64,000 nucleotides of DNA. It comes from Roseicella sp. DB1501 (GTDB lineage: Bacteria > Pseudomonadota > Alphaproteobacteria > Acetobacterales > Acetobacteraceae). The notes under the pieces were generated by a model. It was not told the DNA's origin. It was given only the letters and a program-made list of their open reading frames with translations, and made no database searches. The number at the start of each line of letters is the position of its first letter. The first letter of the stretch is position 1. Below, in pieces: positions 53,197-64,000 of the stretch. Position numbers and translations under genes: made by a program. Where the stretch lies: assembly GCF_013112485.1 (NCBI RefSeq), contig NZ_JABFHG010000004.1, positions 186,001-250,000 of the forward strand, given 5' to 3'.

Positions 53197-54705
53197 ATGC
53201 CTGACACGTCGGACCCCACAAGGGGCGGGAAGCCGGGGGGCACGACGACGGGTGCGACGGCAGGCGAGACATTCGAGACGGATGTGCCGGCCCGGCTCGA
53301 TCGCCTGCCCTGGAGCGGCTTCCACTGGCGTGTCGTCATCGCCCTCGGCATCACCTGGGTGCTGGACGGGCTGGAGGTGACGCTGGTCGGCAGCCTGGCC
53401 GGCGCCATCCATCAGAGCCCCTCCCTGGCGCTGACCGAGAGCCAGATCGGCCTCAGCGCCTCGGCCTATCTGATCGGCGCGGTGACCGGGGCGCTGGGCT
53501 TCGGCTGGCTGGCGGACCGGATCGGCCGGCGGCGGCTCTTCTTCGTCACCCTGGTGGTCTACATGCTGGCCAGCATCGCCACCGGCTTCTCCTGGAATTT
53601 CTGGAGCTTCGCCCTGTTCCGCGCGCTCACCGGCGCCGGCATCGGCGGCGAGTACGCGGCGGTGAACTCGGCGATCCAGGAGCTGATCCCGGCGCGCTAC
53701 CGGGGGACGACCGATCTCTGCGTCAACGGCACCTTCTGGGGCGGGGCCGCGATCGGCGCCGTGGCGGCGCTGGTGGTGCTCGATCCCGCCATCGTCGATC
53801 CCGAGATCGGCTGGCGCGCCGCCTTCGTGGTCGGCGGCGCGCTCTCCCTGGTCGTGCTGCTGCTCCGCCGCCACCTGCCGGAGAGCCCGCGCTGGCTGAT
53901 GCTGCACGGCCAGCCCTCCGAGGCGAGCCGGATCGTTTGCGGCATCGAGCGGGAGGTGGTCGAGAGCAAGGGCTGGCTGCCCCCCCCCGCCTATGGCGCG
54001 GTGGTGCTGCACCGGCGCGGCGCCGCCTCCATCGCCGAGGTCTGGCGGGCGATGTTCGACACCCATCGCGACCGGGCGGTGCTCGGCCTGGTGCTCATGG
54101 CCTGCCAGGCCTTCTGCTACAACGCCGTCTTCTTCACCTATGCGCTGGTGCTGACGAAGTTCTACGGCATCCCGCCGCATGAGATCGGCTGGTTCATGCT
54201 GCCCTTCGCCCTCGGCAACCTGATGGGGCCCCTGCTGCTCGGGCGCTTCTTCGACACCATCGGGCGCAAGCCGATGATCACCGGCACCTATGCGCTGGCG
54301 GGCATCCTGATGGCGGCGACGGGCGGCGCCTTCGCCGCCGGCTGGCTCTCGGCCTGGGAGCAGACCCTGGCCTGGACGGTGATCTTCTTCTTCGCCTCCG
54401 CCGCCGCCTCGGCCGCCTATCTGACGGTCGGCGAGAGCTTCCCGCTCGAGATGCGGGCGATGGCGATCGCCCTCTTCTACGCCATCGGCACCGCGGCGGG
54501 CGGCGTGATCGGCCCGGCCCTGTTCGGCTGGCTGATCGAGAGCGGCCAGCGCCTCGACATCTTCTGGGGCTACCTCGTCGCCGCCACGCTGATGCTGGTG
54601 GCGGCCGCGACCGAGTGGCGGCTCGGCTTCGCCGCCGAGGGCAAGCCGCTGGAGCAGGTCTCGACGCCGCTCTCGGCCCGGCACACTGATACCCGTGGCC
54701 GTTGA
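53197..54705 (+). CDS. Major facilitator superfamily transporter (sugar-porter/AAHS-like)
   Basis: 502 residues, 12 helices. The loop 2-3 motif GWLADRIGRRRLF, the LPESPRWL motif after helix 6 and GRFFDTIGRKPMI in the second half are all present, as in sugar porter and aromatic-acid:H+ symporter groups. A hydrophilic 40-residue N-terminus is rich in Gly/Thr. ATG 53197 follows AAGGAGA. Lying between an oxygenase and a flavin reductase, it is a candidate for uptake of the oxygenase substrate. Confidence 0.9.
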   Translation: MPDTSDPTRGGKPGGTTTGATAGETFETDVPARLDRLPWSGFHWRVVIALGITWVLDGLEVTLVGSLAGAIHQSPSLALTESQIGLSASAYLIGAVTGALGFGWLADRIGRRRLFFVTLVVYMLASIATGFSWNFWSFALFRALTGAGIGGEYAAVNSAIQELIPARYRGTTDLCVNGTFWGGAAIGAVAALVVLDPAIVDPEIGWRAAFVVGGALSLVVLLLRRHLPESPRWLMLHGQPSEASRIVCGIEREVVESKGWLPPPAYGAVVLHRRGAASIAEVWRAMFDTHRDRAVLGLVLMACQAFCYNAVFFTYALVLTKFYGIPPHEIGWFMLPFALGNLMGPLLLGRFFDTIGRKPMITGTYALAGILMAATGGAFAAGWLSAWEQTLAWTVIFFFASAAASAAYLTVGESFPLEMRAMAIALFYAIGTAAGGVIGPALFGWLIESGQRLDIFWGYLVAATLMLVAAATEWRLGFAAEGKPLEQVSTPLSARHTDTRGR

Positions 54706-54724
54706 TGGTGGCCCATCAACGGCC
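54697..54724 (+). terminator. Strong hairpin at the end of the MFS gene
   Basis: Perfect 12-bp stem GGCCGTTGATGG / CCATCAACGGCC with a 4-base loop (TGGC). The stem includes the stop codon of the MFS gene. No T-tract follows, so termination or mRNA end protection is the likely role. Confidence 0.6.
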
Positions 54725-54920
54725 CCCTCAGACGCCGGGCGCAACCCTCCGGTTTGCTTGGCTTCGCCGCATCTGTGGCGGGCCTCGTTCGGGGCTTCGG
54801 CCCGGTCAGAAGACCGGTCCGCGGGTATAAGAGGGCAACCAGGATGGGCGCCGCGGCGGGGCCGGGTTCCCATTCCGGTCGCCCGTGCTTAACTCGCACG
54901 GAACAGCGAGGCCGAGCGCG

Positions 54921-55427
54921 ATGACCGTCACCCGTCAGGAATTCCGCGATGCGATGGCCCGGCTGGGCGCCGCGGTGAACATCATCACCACCGGCGGACC
55001 GGCCGGCCGCGGCGGCTTCACCGCGAGCGCCGTGTGCAGCGTGACGGACGAACCGCCGACGCTGCTGGTCTGCATGAACCGCGGCGCGACGGCGGCGCCG
55101 GCGATGAAGGCGAACGGCACGGTCTGCGTGAACGTGGTCGCGGCCGGGCAGAAGGAAGCCGCGATGGTCTTCGCCGGCGCGACCAAATGCACGATGGAGG
55201 AGCGCTTCGAGGCCGGCAGCTGGGCCACGCTGGCGACCGGCGCGCCGGTGCTGCAGGGCGCAGTAGCCTCCTTCGACTGCCGCATCGCCGAGATCGTCGA
55301 GAAGGGCACGCATCTCGTCGTCTTCGCCGAGGTTCAGGCGATCCTGCTCGGCAGCCGGCACGACCATGGGCTGATCTATTTCGGGCGCGACTATCACCCC
55401 GTGGGCGCGATGGCGGCGGGGCCCTGA
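54921..55427 (+). CDS. Flavin reductase (FMN-binding, DIM6/RutF-HpaC type)
   Basis: 168 residues. FRDAMARLGAAVNIITTGG, GGFTASAVCSVTDEPPTLLV and GLIYFGRDYHPV are typical of the short-chain NAD(P)H:flavin reductases that feed reduced flavin to two-component monooxygenases. The probable partner is the HsaA-like oxygenase at 51539. ATG 54921 is chosen for agreement with the family; ATG 54885 adds 12 residues. Confidence 0.9.
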   Translation: MTVTRQEFRDAMARLGAAVNIITTGGPAGRGGFTASAVCSVTDEPPTLLVCMNRGATAAPAMKANGTVCVNVVAAGQKEAAMVFAGATKCTMEERFEAGSWATLATGAPVLQGAVASFDCRIAEIVEKGTHLVVFAEVQAILLGSRHDHGLIYFGRDYHPVGAMAAGP

Positions 55428-55625
55428 CCACCGCGCCGCAGCGGAGTAAGGGGCTTAGCAGGACGGTACTTTTCAGGAATAGTTTCGAATAATCATCTAA
55501 ATTGAGAGCGCAGGATCAGATATTCAACCATAAGGGTAAGGTTCTTGTGGAAATTATGCATTTTTTAGCTATTACGGGTCCGGCGGCCGCAACGGGGCCG
55601 TATGGATTCGAAGAGACAATTCTGC
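55428..55625 (+). promoter_or_regulatory. AT-rich leader of the RTX gene
   Basis: Strikingly AT-rich against the rest of the window, with runs such as TAATCATCTAAATTG and TTATGCATTTTTTAGC. A weak sigma70-like pair TTGTGG (55545) and TATTAC (55570) with 19 bases between is possible. The composition could mark a regulated promoter or recently acquired DNA. Confidence 0.45.
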
Positions 55626-56675
55626 ATGAAACTGATCGATTTCCAGGCGCCAGCCACCGGCAGCGCGCTCGATGCCACGGCCATCGCCGACAACGCCGTC
55701 ATGCGCGGCGGGATCGGCGATGACACCCTGATCGGCAGCGCCCAGAACGACCGGCTCGCCGGCGGCAGCGGCCACAACATGCTGATCGGCGGCGCAGGCG
55801 CCGACCACTTCTTCACCACGACCTATGTCGACGCGTCGGACACCATCGTCGGCGGCGACGGCGCCGACAGCATTTACATCGCGACCACTTCGGCCGATTT
55901 CGCGCGGGCCGACATCCACAATGCGCTCGCCGAGCTGACCAGCTTCATGAAGACGCAGGCGAGCGACCCGACGGCGCATTTCGTGAGCTCGGTGCTGAAC
56001 CTCGACATGAGCGGCGTGGAGCATGCCTTCCTCCGCCTCGATGGCGTGGTGCAGCCGCTCGGTGTCGCGCCGCTGCCCACGGATGCGGTGACGCCGACGA
56101 CCACCGCGGTGACGGTGGAGTCGACGGCAGCCGTCTACAACCATGCTGGCGACGTCTCCGGCGACGGCGCCGGCGCGCCGGTCAGCATCGATCTCGGCGC
56201 CGGCACCGGCCGGGTGGTGACCATCACCAATGTCGGCGGCAGCGTCGCCTTCGGGCCGGACAAGGTCTATAACGGCGCCGACGGCTTCGACTTCCCGCTC
56301 GGCACCGATCTGGACCCGACCGCCGGGCTGGCCGGCATACATGCGCCGAAGGCCGGCATGCTGGTCGGCGTCTTCCTCAGCGGGCACGAGCAGGATGCGG
56401 ACCACGTCGCCCCGGGGGCGCTCGACTTCCACGCGCTGGGGACGGGCTTCGCCTCGGTCTCGCCGGATCTCGATCAGGTCTTCTATGTCGGCGACGGCCT
56501 AGTCGGCACCGGCGAGGGCGATGTCCAGCAATTCCTGGTGCCGGACGGGGCGACCACCCTGGTGCTCGGCATCGCCGACGCCACGGCCTTCCACGGCCGC
56601 CCGGAGGCCTATGCCGACAACAGCGGTGCCTTCACGGCGCAGGTCACCGTGCAGGACAATGTCTGGCACAGCTGA
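55626..56675 (+). CDS. RTX-type calcium-binding secreted protein
   Basis: 349 residues. No Sec signal. Near residues 25-55 there are glycine-rich nonapeptides (GGIGDDTLIGS, GGSGHNMLIGGAGAD) that bind calcium in RTX proteins exported by type I secretion. The C-terminal part (VFLSGHEQDADHV, FYVGDGLVGTGEGDVQQF, VLGIADATAFHG) resembles a jelly-roll carbohydrate-binding module. No type I exporter genes are nearby. Start ATG 55626 (GAAGAGA upstream); ATG 55602 is also in frame. Function as adhesin or exoprotein is inference. Confidence 0.8.
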   Translation: MKLIDFQAPATGSALDATAIADNAVMRGGIGDDTLIGSAQNDRLAGGSGHNMLIGGAGADHFFTTTYVDASDTIVGGDGADSIYIATTSADFARADIHNALAELTSFMKTQASDPTAHFVSSVLNLDMSGVEHAFLRLDGVVQPLGVAPLPTDAVTPTTTAVTVESTAAVYNHAGDVSGDGAGAPVSIDLGAGTGRVVTITNVGGSVAFGPDKVYNGADGFDFPLGTDLDPTAGLAGIHAPKAGMLVGVFLSGHEQDADHVAPGALDFHALGTGFASVSPDLDQVFYVGDGLVGTGEGDVQQFLVPDGATTLVLGIADATAFHGRPEAYADNSGAFTAQVTVQDNVWHS

Positions 56676-56807
56676 GTGGTGGCGACGCGCCCGGGCCTGA
56701 CCGCCCGGGCGCAACGCCGCCCTGCCATTCGCCGAGGAAGACACGGCCTTCCTGTGGCTGTCGGTGCGCTGCTCCGCCTCCGCCCAGGTGATGGTCGTGC
56801 GCGACGT

Positions 56808-56913
56808 TAGACCATGATTCGCTCACACAGGGTCGCGGATCATGGTCCAGGCCGTTGTTTGATCGCGTGAGTCACGCTTTTCGGTGAGGCTACCTCAAGC
56901 GATCACGCCCTAG
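56808..56913 (+). repeat. Family A dispersed repeat, copy 3 (full length)
   Basis: About 106 bp. Stem ACCATGATTCGC / GCGGATCATGGT (one G-T pair) around TCACACAGGGTC, then GATCGCGTGAGTCACGC, CTCAAGCGATCACG and a CTAG end. It is close in sequence to copy 2 over its whole length and lies 132 bp after the RTX stop in otherwise empty DNA. Confidence 0.88.
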
Positions 56914-57005
56914 CAGGCGTCCTGGCCGGGCCGGCGGCGGGCCCGGGGAAGGTCCAGTCGAACGCGCTGAACGAGGTGTCGCGCCAGTCCCCGGCGTGGA
57001 ATTGC

Positions 57006-57039
57006 GAAGGGCCCCGGCGGTCGCCCGCCGAGGCCCTTC
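57006..57039 (-). terminator. Hairpin downstream of the small ORF
   Basis: GAAGGGCC pairs with GGCCCTTC and, after one mismatch, CGGCGG with CCGCCG around a 4-base loop. On the minus strand it lies 33 bases after the stop of the 25-codon ORF and is the probable end of that transcript and of the livK transcript. Confidence 0.65.
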
Positions 57040-57071
57040 CATTGGTCAGAGGCGTTGCCGCCCCGGCTGGC

Positions 57072-57149
57072 TCAGGAAGCCATCCCCGCAGTGGCAGGGA
57101 CGATGATCCAGGCCGCGACCGCGGCACCCGCCTTCGAGCAATGAGACAC
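57072..57149 (-). CDS. Small ORF, 25 codons, with an exceptionally strong ribosome-binding site
   Basis: GTG start at 57149, stop TGA at 57072-57074. The predicted peptide begins MSHCSKAG, has a hydrophobic core (AAVAAWIIVPATAG) and ends with MAS. One helix could span or lie on the membrane. Seven bases upstream is AGGAGG inside a 14-base perfect complement to the 16S rRNA 3' end. It follows livK by 68 bp and is closed by a hairpin. No family is recognised; a leader peptide, membrane peptide or ribosome-binding RNA are alternatives. Confidence 0.5.
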   Translation of the reverse strand: MSHCSKAGAAVAAWIIVPATAGMAS

Positions 57150-57150
57150 T

Positions 57151-57164
57151 GGATCACCTCCTTT
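57151..57164 (-). promoter_or_regulatory. Full-length anti-SD complement (Shine-Dalgarno of the small ORF)
   Basis: On the minus strand AAAGGAGGTGATCC, complementary over 14 bases to the known bacterial 16S rRNA 3' end. All other genes in this window use 4-7 base matches. Confidence 0.75.
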
Positions 57165-57217
57165 CAGTTGTTGACGACTGCGATGAGAATGGTGCCGCAG
57201 CCGGTTGGCTGCAAGCC

Positions 57218-58342
<1,125 letters not shown>

Positions 58343-58415
58343 CCCTGTTCTCCTGACGAACCCGTCCGGCGCGGCGGCCGGCCGTTGCGAACTGTAAGCG
58401 ACGGGGCTGGCCCTG

Positions 58416-59146
<731 letters not shown>

Positions 59147-59150
<4 letters not shown>

Positions 59151-59988
59151 GCCCGCGCCTCGGCCGGCGGCACGTCCTCGTCCTCGTCGCCCTCGCCGAG
59201 ATAGGCGGCGATGACGCGCGGGTCGGCGCGCACGGCCGCCGGCGCGTCATCCGCGATCAGCTTGCCGTGGTCGAGCACCACCACCCGGTCGCTGATCCGC
59301 ATCACCACGCCCATGTCGTGCTCGATCAGCAGCAACGAGGTGCCCTGGCCGCGGATATCGAGCAGCAGCCTCGCCAGCTCGTCGGATTCGCGCGGGTTCA
59401 GCCCGGCCGCCGGCTCGTCGAGGCAGAGCAGCAGCGGCTCGGTGCACATGGCGCGGGCGATCTCGAGCCGCCGCTGCGCGCCATAGGGCAGGGCGCCGGC
59501 GGGGTCGTCGGCGCGCTCGATCAGCCGGGTCGCCTCGAGCCAGCGGCGGGCGAGCGCGACCGCCTCGCGCTCCGCCCGCGGATAGCGCGAGAGGCCGAGC
59601 ACCGCGCCGATGCCGAGGCCGGTCGCCGCCATCAGCTTGTTATGCTGCGCCACCAGCAGGTTCTCGAGCGCGGTCATGCCGGGGAAGAGGCGGATGTTCT
59701 GGAAGGTGCGGGCGATGCCGGCGCGGGCGATGCGATGCCCTGGCAGGCTCTGCAGCGCGATCGCCGGGCCGTTGGCCGGGTGCAGGCGGATGGCGCCGCC
59801 GCTCGGCCGGTAGAAGCCGGTGATGCAGTTGAACAGCGTCGTCTTGCCGGCGCCGTTCGGGCCGATGACGGCGGTGATCTCGCCGCGCCGCGCGGTGAAG
59901 GTGACGGCGGAGACGGCGGTCAGCCCGCCGAAGCGCATGGTGAGGTCCTCGACCTCGAGGATCGGCCCCGGACCGCCGGGCGCCGCGC

Positions 59989-59992
<4 letters not shown>
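59147..59992 (-). CDS. livG: Liv ABC transporter ATP-binding protein LivG (system 2)
   Basis: 281 residues. Walker A GPNGAGKTT (about residues 44-52), GIARTFQNIRLFPGM Q-loop, LPYGAQRRLEIARAM signature, LLCLDEPAAGLNP Walker B. The start is TTG 59992, which overlaps the livM stop and has GGGAGG seven bases before it; no ATG fits. The C-terminus is acidic (GEGDEDEDVPP). Confidence 0.93.
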
Positions 59993-61292
<1,300 letters not shown>

Positions 61293-61296
<4 letters not shown>

Positions 61297-62207
61297 ACCT
61301 TCTCCACCTCCTGCCGGCCGAGCAGGCCGGTGGGGAGGAAGATCAGGGTGATGGCGAGGATCGAGAAGGCGGCGACATCCTTGTACTGCACGCTGAAATA
61401 GGCCGACCAGAAGGTCTCGATCAGTCCGATCAGCAGCCCGCCCAGCACCGCCCCGGGCAGCGAGCCGATGCCGCCCAGCACCGCGGCCGTGAAGGCCTTC
61501 ACCCCGGCGAGGAAGCCGATGTAGAAATCGATCACCCCGTAGCGCAGCAGGTACATGGTGCCGGCGACGGCGGCCAGCGCCGCGCCGATGACGAAGGTGA
61601 GGCTGATCGTGCGGTCTGTGTCGATGCCGAGCAGCGAGGCCATCTTGCGGTCCTGCTCGCAGGCCCGCATGGCGCGGCCGAGCGGGGTGCGGGTGACGAG
61701 GATGGTGAAGGCGGCGAGCACCGCCAGGGTCAGGGCGATGATCAGCATCTGGATGTAGGAGAACTGCACGACGAAGGGCCCGTCGCGCATCACCTCGATG
61801 CCGCCCGGGACCAACGCCTCCAGCGGCTTCGGCCGCGCCCCCTGGCTGACCTGGATGTAGTTCTGCAGCACGATGGACAGGCCGATCGCCGAGATCAGCG
61901 GCGCCAGGCGGAAGCTGCCGCGCAGCGGCCGGTAGGCCACCCGCTCCATCGTCCAGCCATAGAGGGCGGTGACCGCCATGGAGACGAGCAGGACGGCGAG
62001 GATCGCCGCCGGCCCGGCCATCAGCCCGCCCATCTGCAGCAGCAGGACGGTGATGAGCGAGACGAAGGCGCCGATCATGAAGATGTCGCCATGGGCGAAA
62101 TTGATCATGCCGATGATGCCGTAGACCATGGTGTAGCCCACGGCGATCAGGCCGTAGATCATGCCCAGGCTGATCCCGTTGATCAGCTGCTGCAGCGCAT
62201 AGGCCAA
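61293..62207 (-). CDS. livH: Liv ABC transporter permease LivH (system 2)
   Basis: 304 residues, eight helices. LQQLINGISLGMIYGLIAVG and MINFAHGDIFMIGAFVS at the N-terminus are standard LivH; TPLGRAMRACEQDRKMASLLG is the coupling loop. The start is TTG 62207 with AGGAGA six bases upstream; no ATG fits. First gene of the unit livH-livM-livG-livF-livK, all but the last junction overlapping. Confidence 0.94.
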
Positions 62208-62375
62208 TGGTGTCTCCTGGCCGTGAAGTATCCCTGTAACGCCGACGCTAGAGCCATTCGCCGCAGGGCGAAAGCGTCTGCGGGGGCGAATCGGCGGCGC
62301 CGCGCCAGGGCGCCCCCTGTTGCCGCCCCGCCGCTGCGGGGGCGACAATGCCGCCGCAACCCAGGAGGAAACCCC

Positions 62376-62969
62376 ATGCCCAGCGATACCGGCCTGCCGG
62401 CCGATGACGGCCGCAGCGGCCGCCTGCCGCCCATCCCCGAGGCGGCCATGACCCCGGAGCAGAAGCGCGTCGCGGCGGGCATCGCCGCCGGCCCGCGCGG
62501 CGGCCTCCGCGGTCCTTTTCCCGCCATGCTGCGCAGCCCGGAGGTGGCCGAGCGCTTCCAGAAGCTCGGCGAATACCTGCGCTTCAACTCCTCCATCCCG
62601 GCAGCGCTGAACGAGCTCGCCATCCTGATCACGGCGCGGGAATGGACGGCGCAGTACGAATGGTACGCGCATCACCTCCTCGCCATGAAGGCCGGCCTGC
62701 CGGCGGCGATCGCCGAGGCGGTGGCGGAGGGGCGCATGCCGGACGGCATGGATGCCGACCAGGAGATGGTCTGGCGCTTCTGCACCGAACTGCACCGGAC
62801 CCGGACGGTCTCGGATGCCAGCTACGCCAAGGTGAAGGAGCGCTTCGGGGAACGGGGGGTGATCGATCTCATCGCCGTCAGCGGCTATTACGTCGCCGTT
62901 GCGATGACGCTCAACGTCGCCGAGGTGCCGCTGCCGCCCGGCGTGCCGGTGCCCCTGCAGCCGCTCTGA
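62376..62969 (+). CDS. Carboxymuconolactone decarboxylase-family protein
   Basis: 197 residues. RFNSSIPAALNELAILITAR and the helix WTAQYEWYAHHLLAMKAGL match the CMD/AhpD-like family. The Cys-x-x-Cys of redox-active AhpD is missing (Tyr-Glu-Trp-Tyr in its place), so it is not a disulfide reductase; a decarboxylase-like or dehydratase role is more likely. AGGAGGAA precedes the start. It is followed by a dienelactone hydrolase gene after 119 bp. Confidence 0.85.
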   Translation: MPSDTGLPADDGRSGRLPPIPEAAMTPEQKRVAAGIAAGPRGGLRGPFPAMLRSPEVAERFQKLGEYLRFNSSIPAALNELAILITAREWTAQYEWYAHHLLAMKAGLPAAIAEAVAEGRMPDGMDADQEMVWRFCTELHRTRTVSDASYAKVKERFGERGVIDLIAVSGYYVAVAMTLNVAEVPLPPGVPVPLQPL

Positions 62970-63088
62970 GGCCCGCCCCGCCCCGGCCGACCCCAGCCGC
63001 CGCGGCGAGGGGGGCATGGCAAGCCGGGGCCCGGATGGTTAGATGCCCCCGGCACGCCAGAAACCGGGCCAGAGACAAGGAGGGGACC

Positions 63089-63790
63089 ATGTCAGAGATC
63101 GAGATCGCCGCCACCGACGGCAGCGGCAGCTTCGGCGCCTATGTCGCCACCCCGAAGACCACGCCGGCCGGCGTGGTGGTGATGATCCAGGAGATCTTCG
63201 GCGTGAACGCCACCATGCGCCAGCTCAGCGACTGGGTGGCGGAGATGGGCTTCATCGCCGTCAGCCCCGACCTCTTCTGGCGGCAGGAGAAGGGCGTGCA
63301 GCTCGACCCCGATGCCGGCCAGGCGCAGTGGGACCGGGCCTTCAAGCTCATGCAGGGCATGGACCAGGACAAGGCGATCGAGGACATCAAGGCCACCATC
63401 GTGCATGCCCGGACCATGCCCGGCAGCAACGGCAAGGTGGCGACCATGGGCTTCTGCCTCGGCGGCCGGCTCGCCTACATGGCGGCGGCGCGCACCGATG
63501 CGGATGCCAATATCAGCTATTACGGCGTCGGCATCGAAGGACTGCTCGGCGAGGCCGGCAGCATCAAGGCGCCGCTGATCCTGCACATCGCCGAGAAGGA
63601 CAAGTTCGTGCCGCCCGAGGCGCAGGCCAAGATCCTCGACGGGCTGAAGGGCCACAAGCAGGTCTCGGCCTATGTCTATCCCGGCGTCGACCATGCCTTC
63701 GCCCGCATGGGCGGCCATGCCTGGGATGCGCGGGCGGCGACCATCGCCAATGGCCGCTCGGCCGAGCTGCTGGCCCGCGTGCTGGGCTGA
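63089..63790 (+). CDS. Dienelactone hydrolase-family protein
   Basis: 233 residues. Catalytic Cys123 in G-F-C-L-G-G, Asp in AEKDKFVPPE, His in GVDHAF, plus MIQEIFGVN near the N-terminus with the conserved Glu: the dienelactone hydrolase triad. It opens carboxymethylene-butenolide in chlorocatechol or beta-ketoadipate-type pathways, but many paralogues act on other lactones. AAGGAGGGG precedes the ATG. The stop is followed at once by a family B hairpin. Confidence 0.92.
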   Translation: MSEIEIAATDGSGSFGAYVATPKTTPAGVVVMIQEIFGVNATMRQLSDWVAEMGFIAVSPDLFWRQEKGVQLDPDAGQAQWDRAFKLMQGMDQDKAIEDIKATIVHARTMPGSNGKVATMGFCLGGRLAYMAAARTDADANISYYGVGIEGLLGEAGSIKAPLILHIAEKDKFVPPEAQAKILDGLKGHKQVSAYVYPGVDHAFARMGGHAWDARAATIANGRSAELLARVLG

Positions 63791-63827
63791 CGCCCCCCGA
63801 CGTCGCTGCGCGCCGCAGGGGGGGGCG
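63791..63827 (+). repeat. Partial family B repeat (first hairpin only)
   Basis: CGCCCCCC pairs with GGGGGGCG; the interior GACGTCGCTGCGCG matches hairpin 1 of the copy after lptD. The ATCCGTCACAGCC box and third hairpin are absent. It starts on the first base after the stop of the preceding gene. Confidence 0.55.
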
Positions 63828-63935
63828 CGGCAGGGCAGCGGGCCGCGACTGGGAAGGGCGGGCGCTCGGGGCGTCCGGCGTCTTGCGCTATACCGGGACA
63901 GGCTCGCCCGCCCATGTTCCCCCGAGGAGAAGACC

Positions 63936-64000
63936 ATGCCGCTCGATGAATCCGCCCAGGGCGTCTACGTGATCGCGCCGACGCCCTTCCACCCCGATGG
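63936..64000 (+). CDS. Dihydrodipicolinate synthase (DapA)-family protein, N-terminal fragment
   Basis: Only 21 codons lie in the window. GVYVIAPTPFHPDG is the usual opening of DapA/NAL-superfamily aldolases. GAGGAGA precedes the ATG. With the upstream dienelactone hydrolase and CMD-like genes it may be a catabolic aldolase rather than lysine-biosynthetic DapA. Cut by the right edge. Confidence 0.7.
   Translation, partial: MPLDESAQGVYVIAPTPFHPD

Noticed and set aside
52917-53204. 95-codon rightward frame before the MFS gene
   Set aside because: No ribosome site, overlaps the MFS start and shows no protein-like pattern.
56903-57157. 84-codon leftward frame overlapping the small ORF
   Set aside because: It starts inside the Shine-Dalgarno, reads through the terminator hairpin into a repeat and has low-complexity Pro/Arg content.
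57148-57164. Match to the 3' end of 16S rRNA on the plus strand (CTGGATCACCTCCTTT)
   Set aside because: Only about 16 bases match and no further 16S sequence flanks it; the minus-strand reading as a Shine-Dalgarno explains it better.

Overview
This is a very GC-rich bacterial chromosome segment with gene-dense, codon-biased coding and many 4-bp ATGA overlaps. The gene mix suggests an alphaproteobacterium of the Rhodospirillales, most likely an Acetobacteraceae member of the Roseomonas type. That mix includes several Bug-type receptors (tripartite tricarboxylate family), two complete branched-chain-type (Liv) ABC importers, an lptF-lptG-lptD operon, a short-form phosphatidylserine decarboxylase with PssA, and DUF2842. 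The placement is inferred from gene content; no rRNA or taxon marker gene is present. No insertion sequence, prophage, CRISPR array or plasmid gene was found.

Layout. 1-2442: two-component system on the minus strand (kinase cut by the left edge). 3.1-5 kb: HdeD-like membrane protein and a split ChrA transporter. 5-9 kb: CitMHS carrier, TonB receptor and DUF2946 protein. 9.2-14 kb: FAD-linked hydroxyacid dehydrogenase, then a ThDP enzyme and acyl-CoA ligase pair. 14.2-18.9 kb: LPS-export operon lptF-lptG-lptD. 19-28.2 kb: housekeeping and small-molecule genes, including three Bug-type receptors, a metallo-beta-lactamase-fold protein, thioesterase, epimerase, Hpt protein, apt and DUF2842. 28.4 kb: tRNA-Pro(CGG). 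28.5-34.4 kb: LOG protein, cytochrome c'/b561 pair, LysM protein and psd-pssA. 34.6-38.4 kb: catabolic-looking operon (luciferase-like oxidoreductase, two alpha/beta hydrolases, SDR). 38.4-45.5 kb: Liv importer 1 with three tandem substrate-binding proteins. 45.9-48.7 kb: CoA-transferase operon. 48.8-55.4 kb: acetyltransferase, secreted hydrolase, and an oxygenase, MFS carrier and flavin reductase set. 55.6-56.7 kb: RTX protein with an AT-rich leader. 57.1-62.2 kb: Liv importer 2, ending in a 25-codon ORF with an extreme Shine-Dalgarno. 62.4-64 kb: carboxymuconolactone decarboxylase-like protein, dienelactone hydrolase and the start of a DapA-family gene.

The genes point to a metabolically versatile heterotroph living on organic acids and aromatic or alicyclic compounds. 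Uptake (Liv, Bug, MFS, CitMHS) sits beside CoA activation, oxygenation, hydrolysis and dehydrogenation. Beyond genes, the most notable features are two families of small structured intergenic repeats. Family A has three copies plus a remnant, with a 9-12 bp stem and CTAG-type ends. Family B has two copies plus a remnant, with three successive hairpins around a shared ATCCGTCACAGCC box. The other notable feature is the small ORF at 57072-57149.
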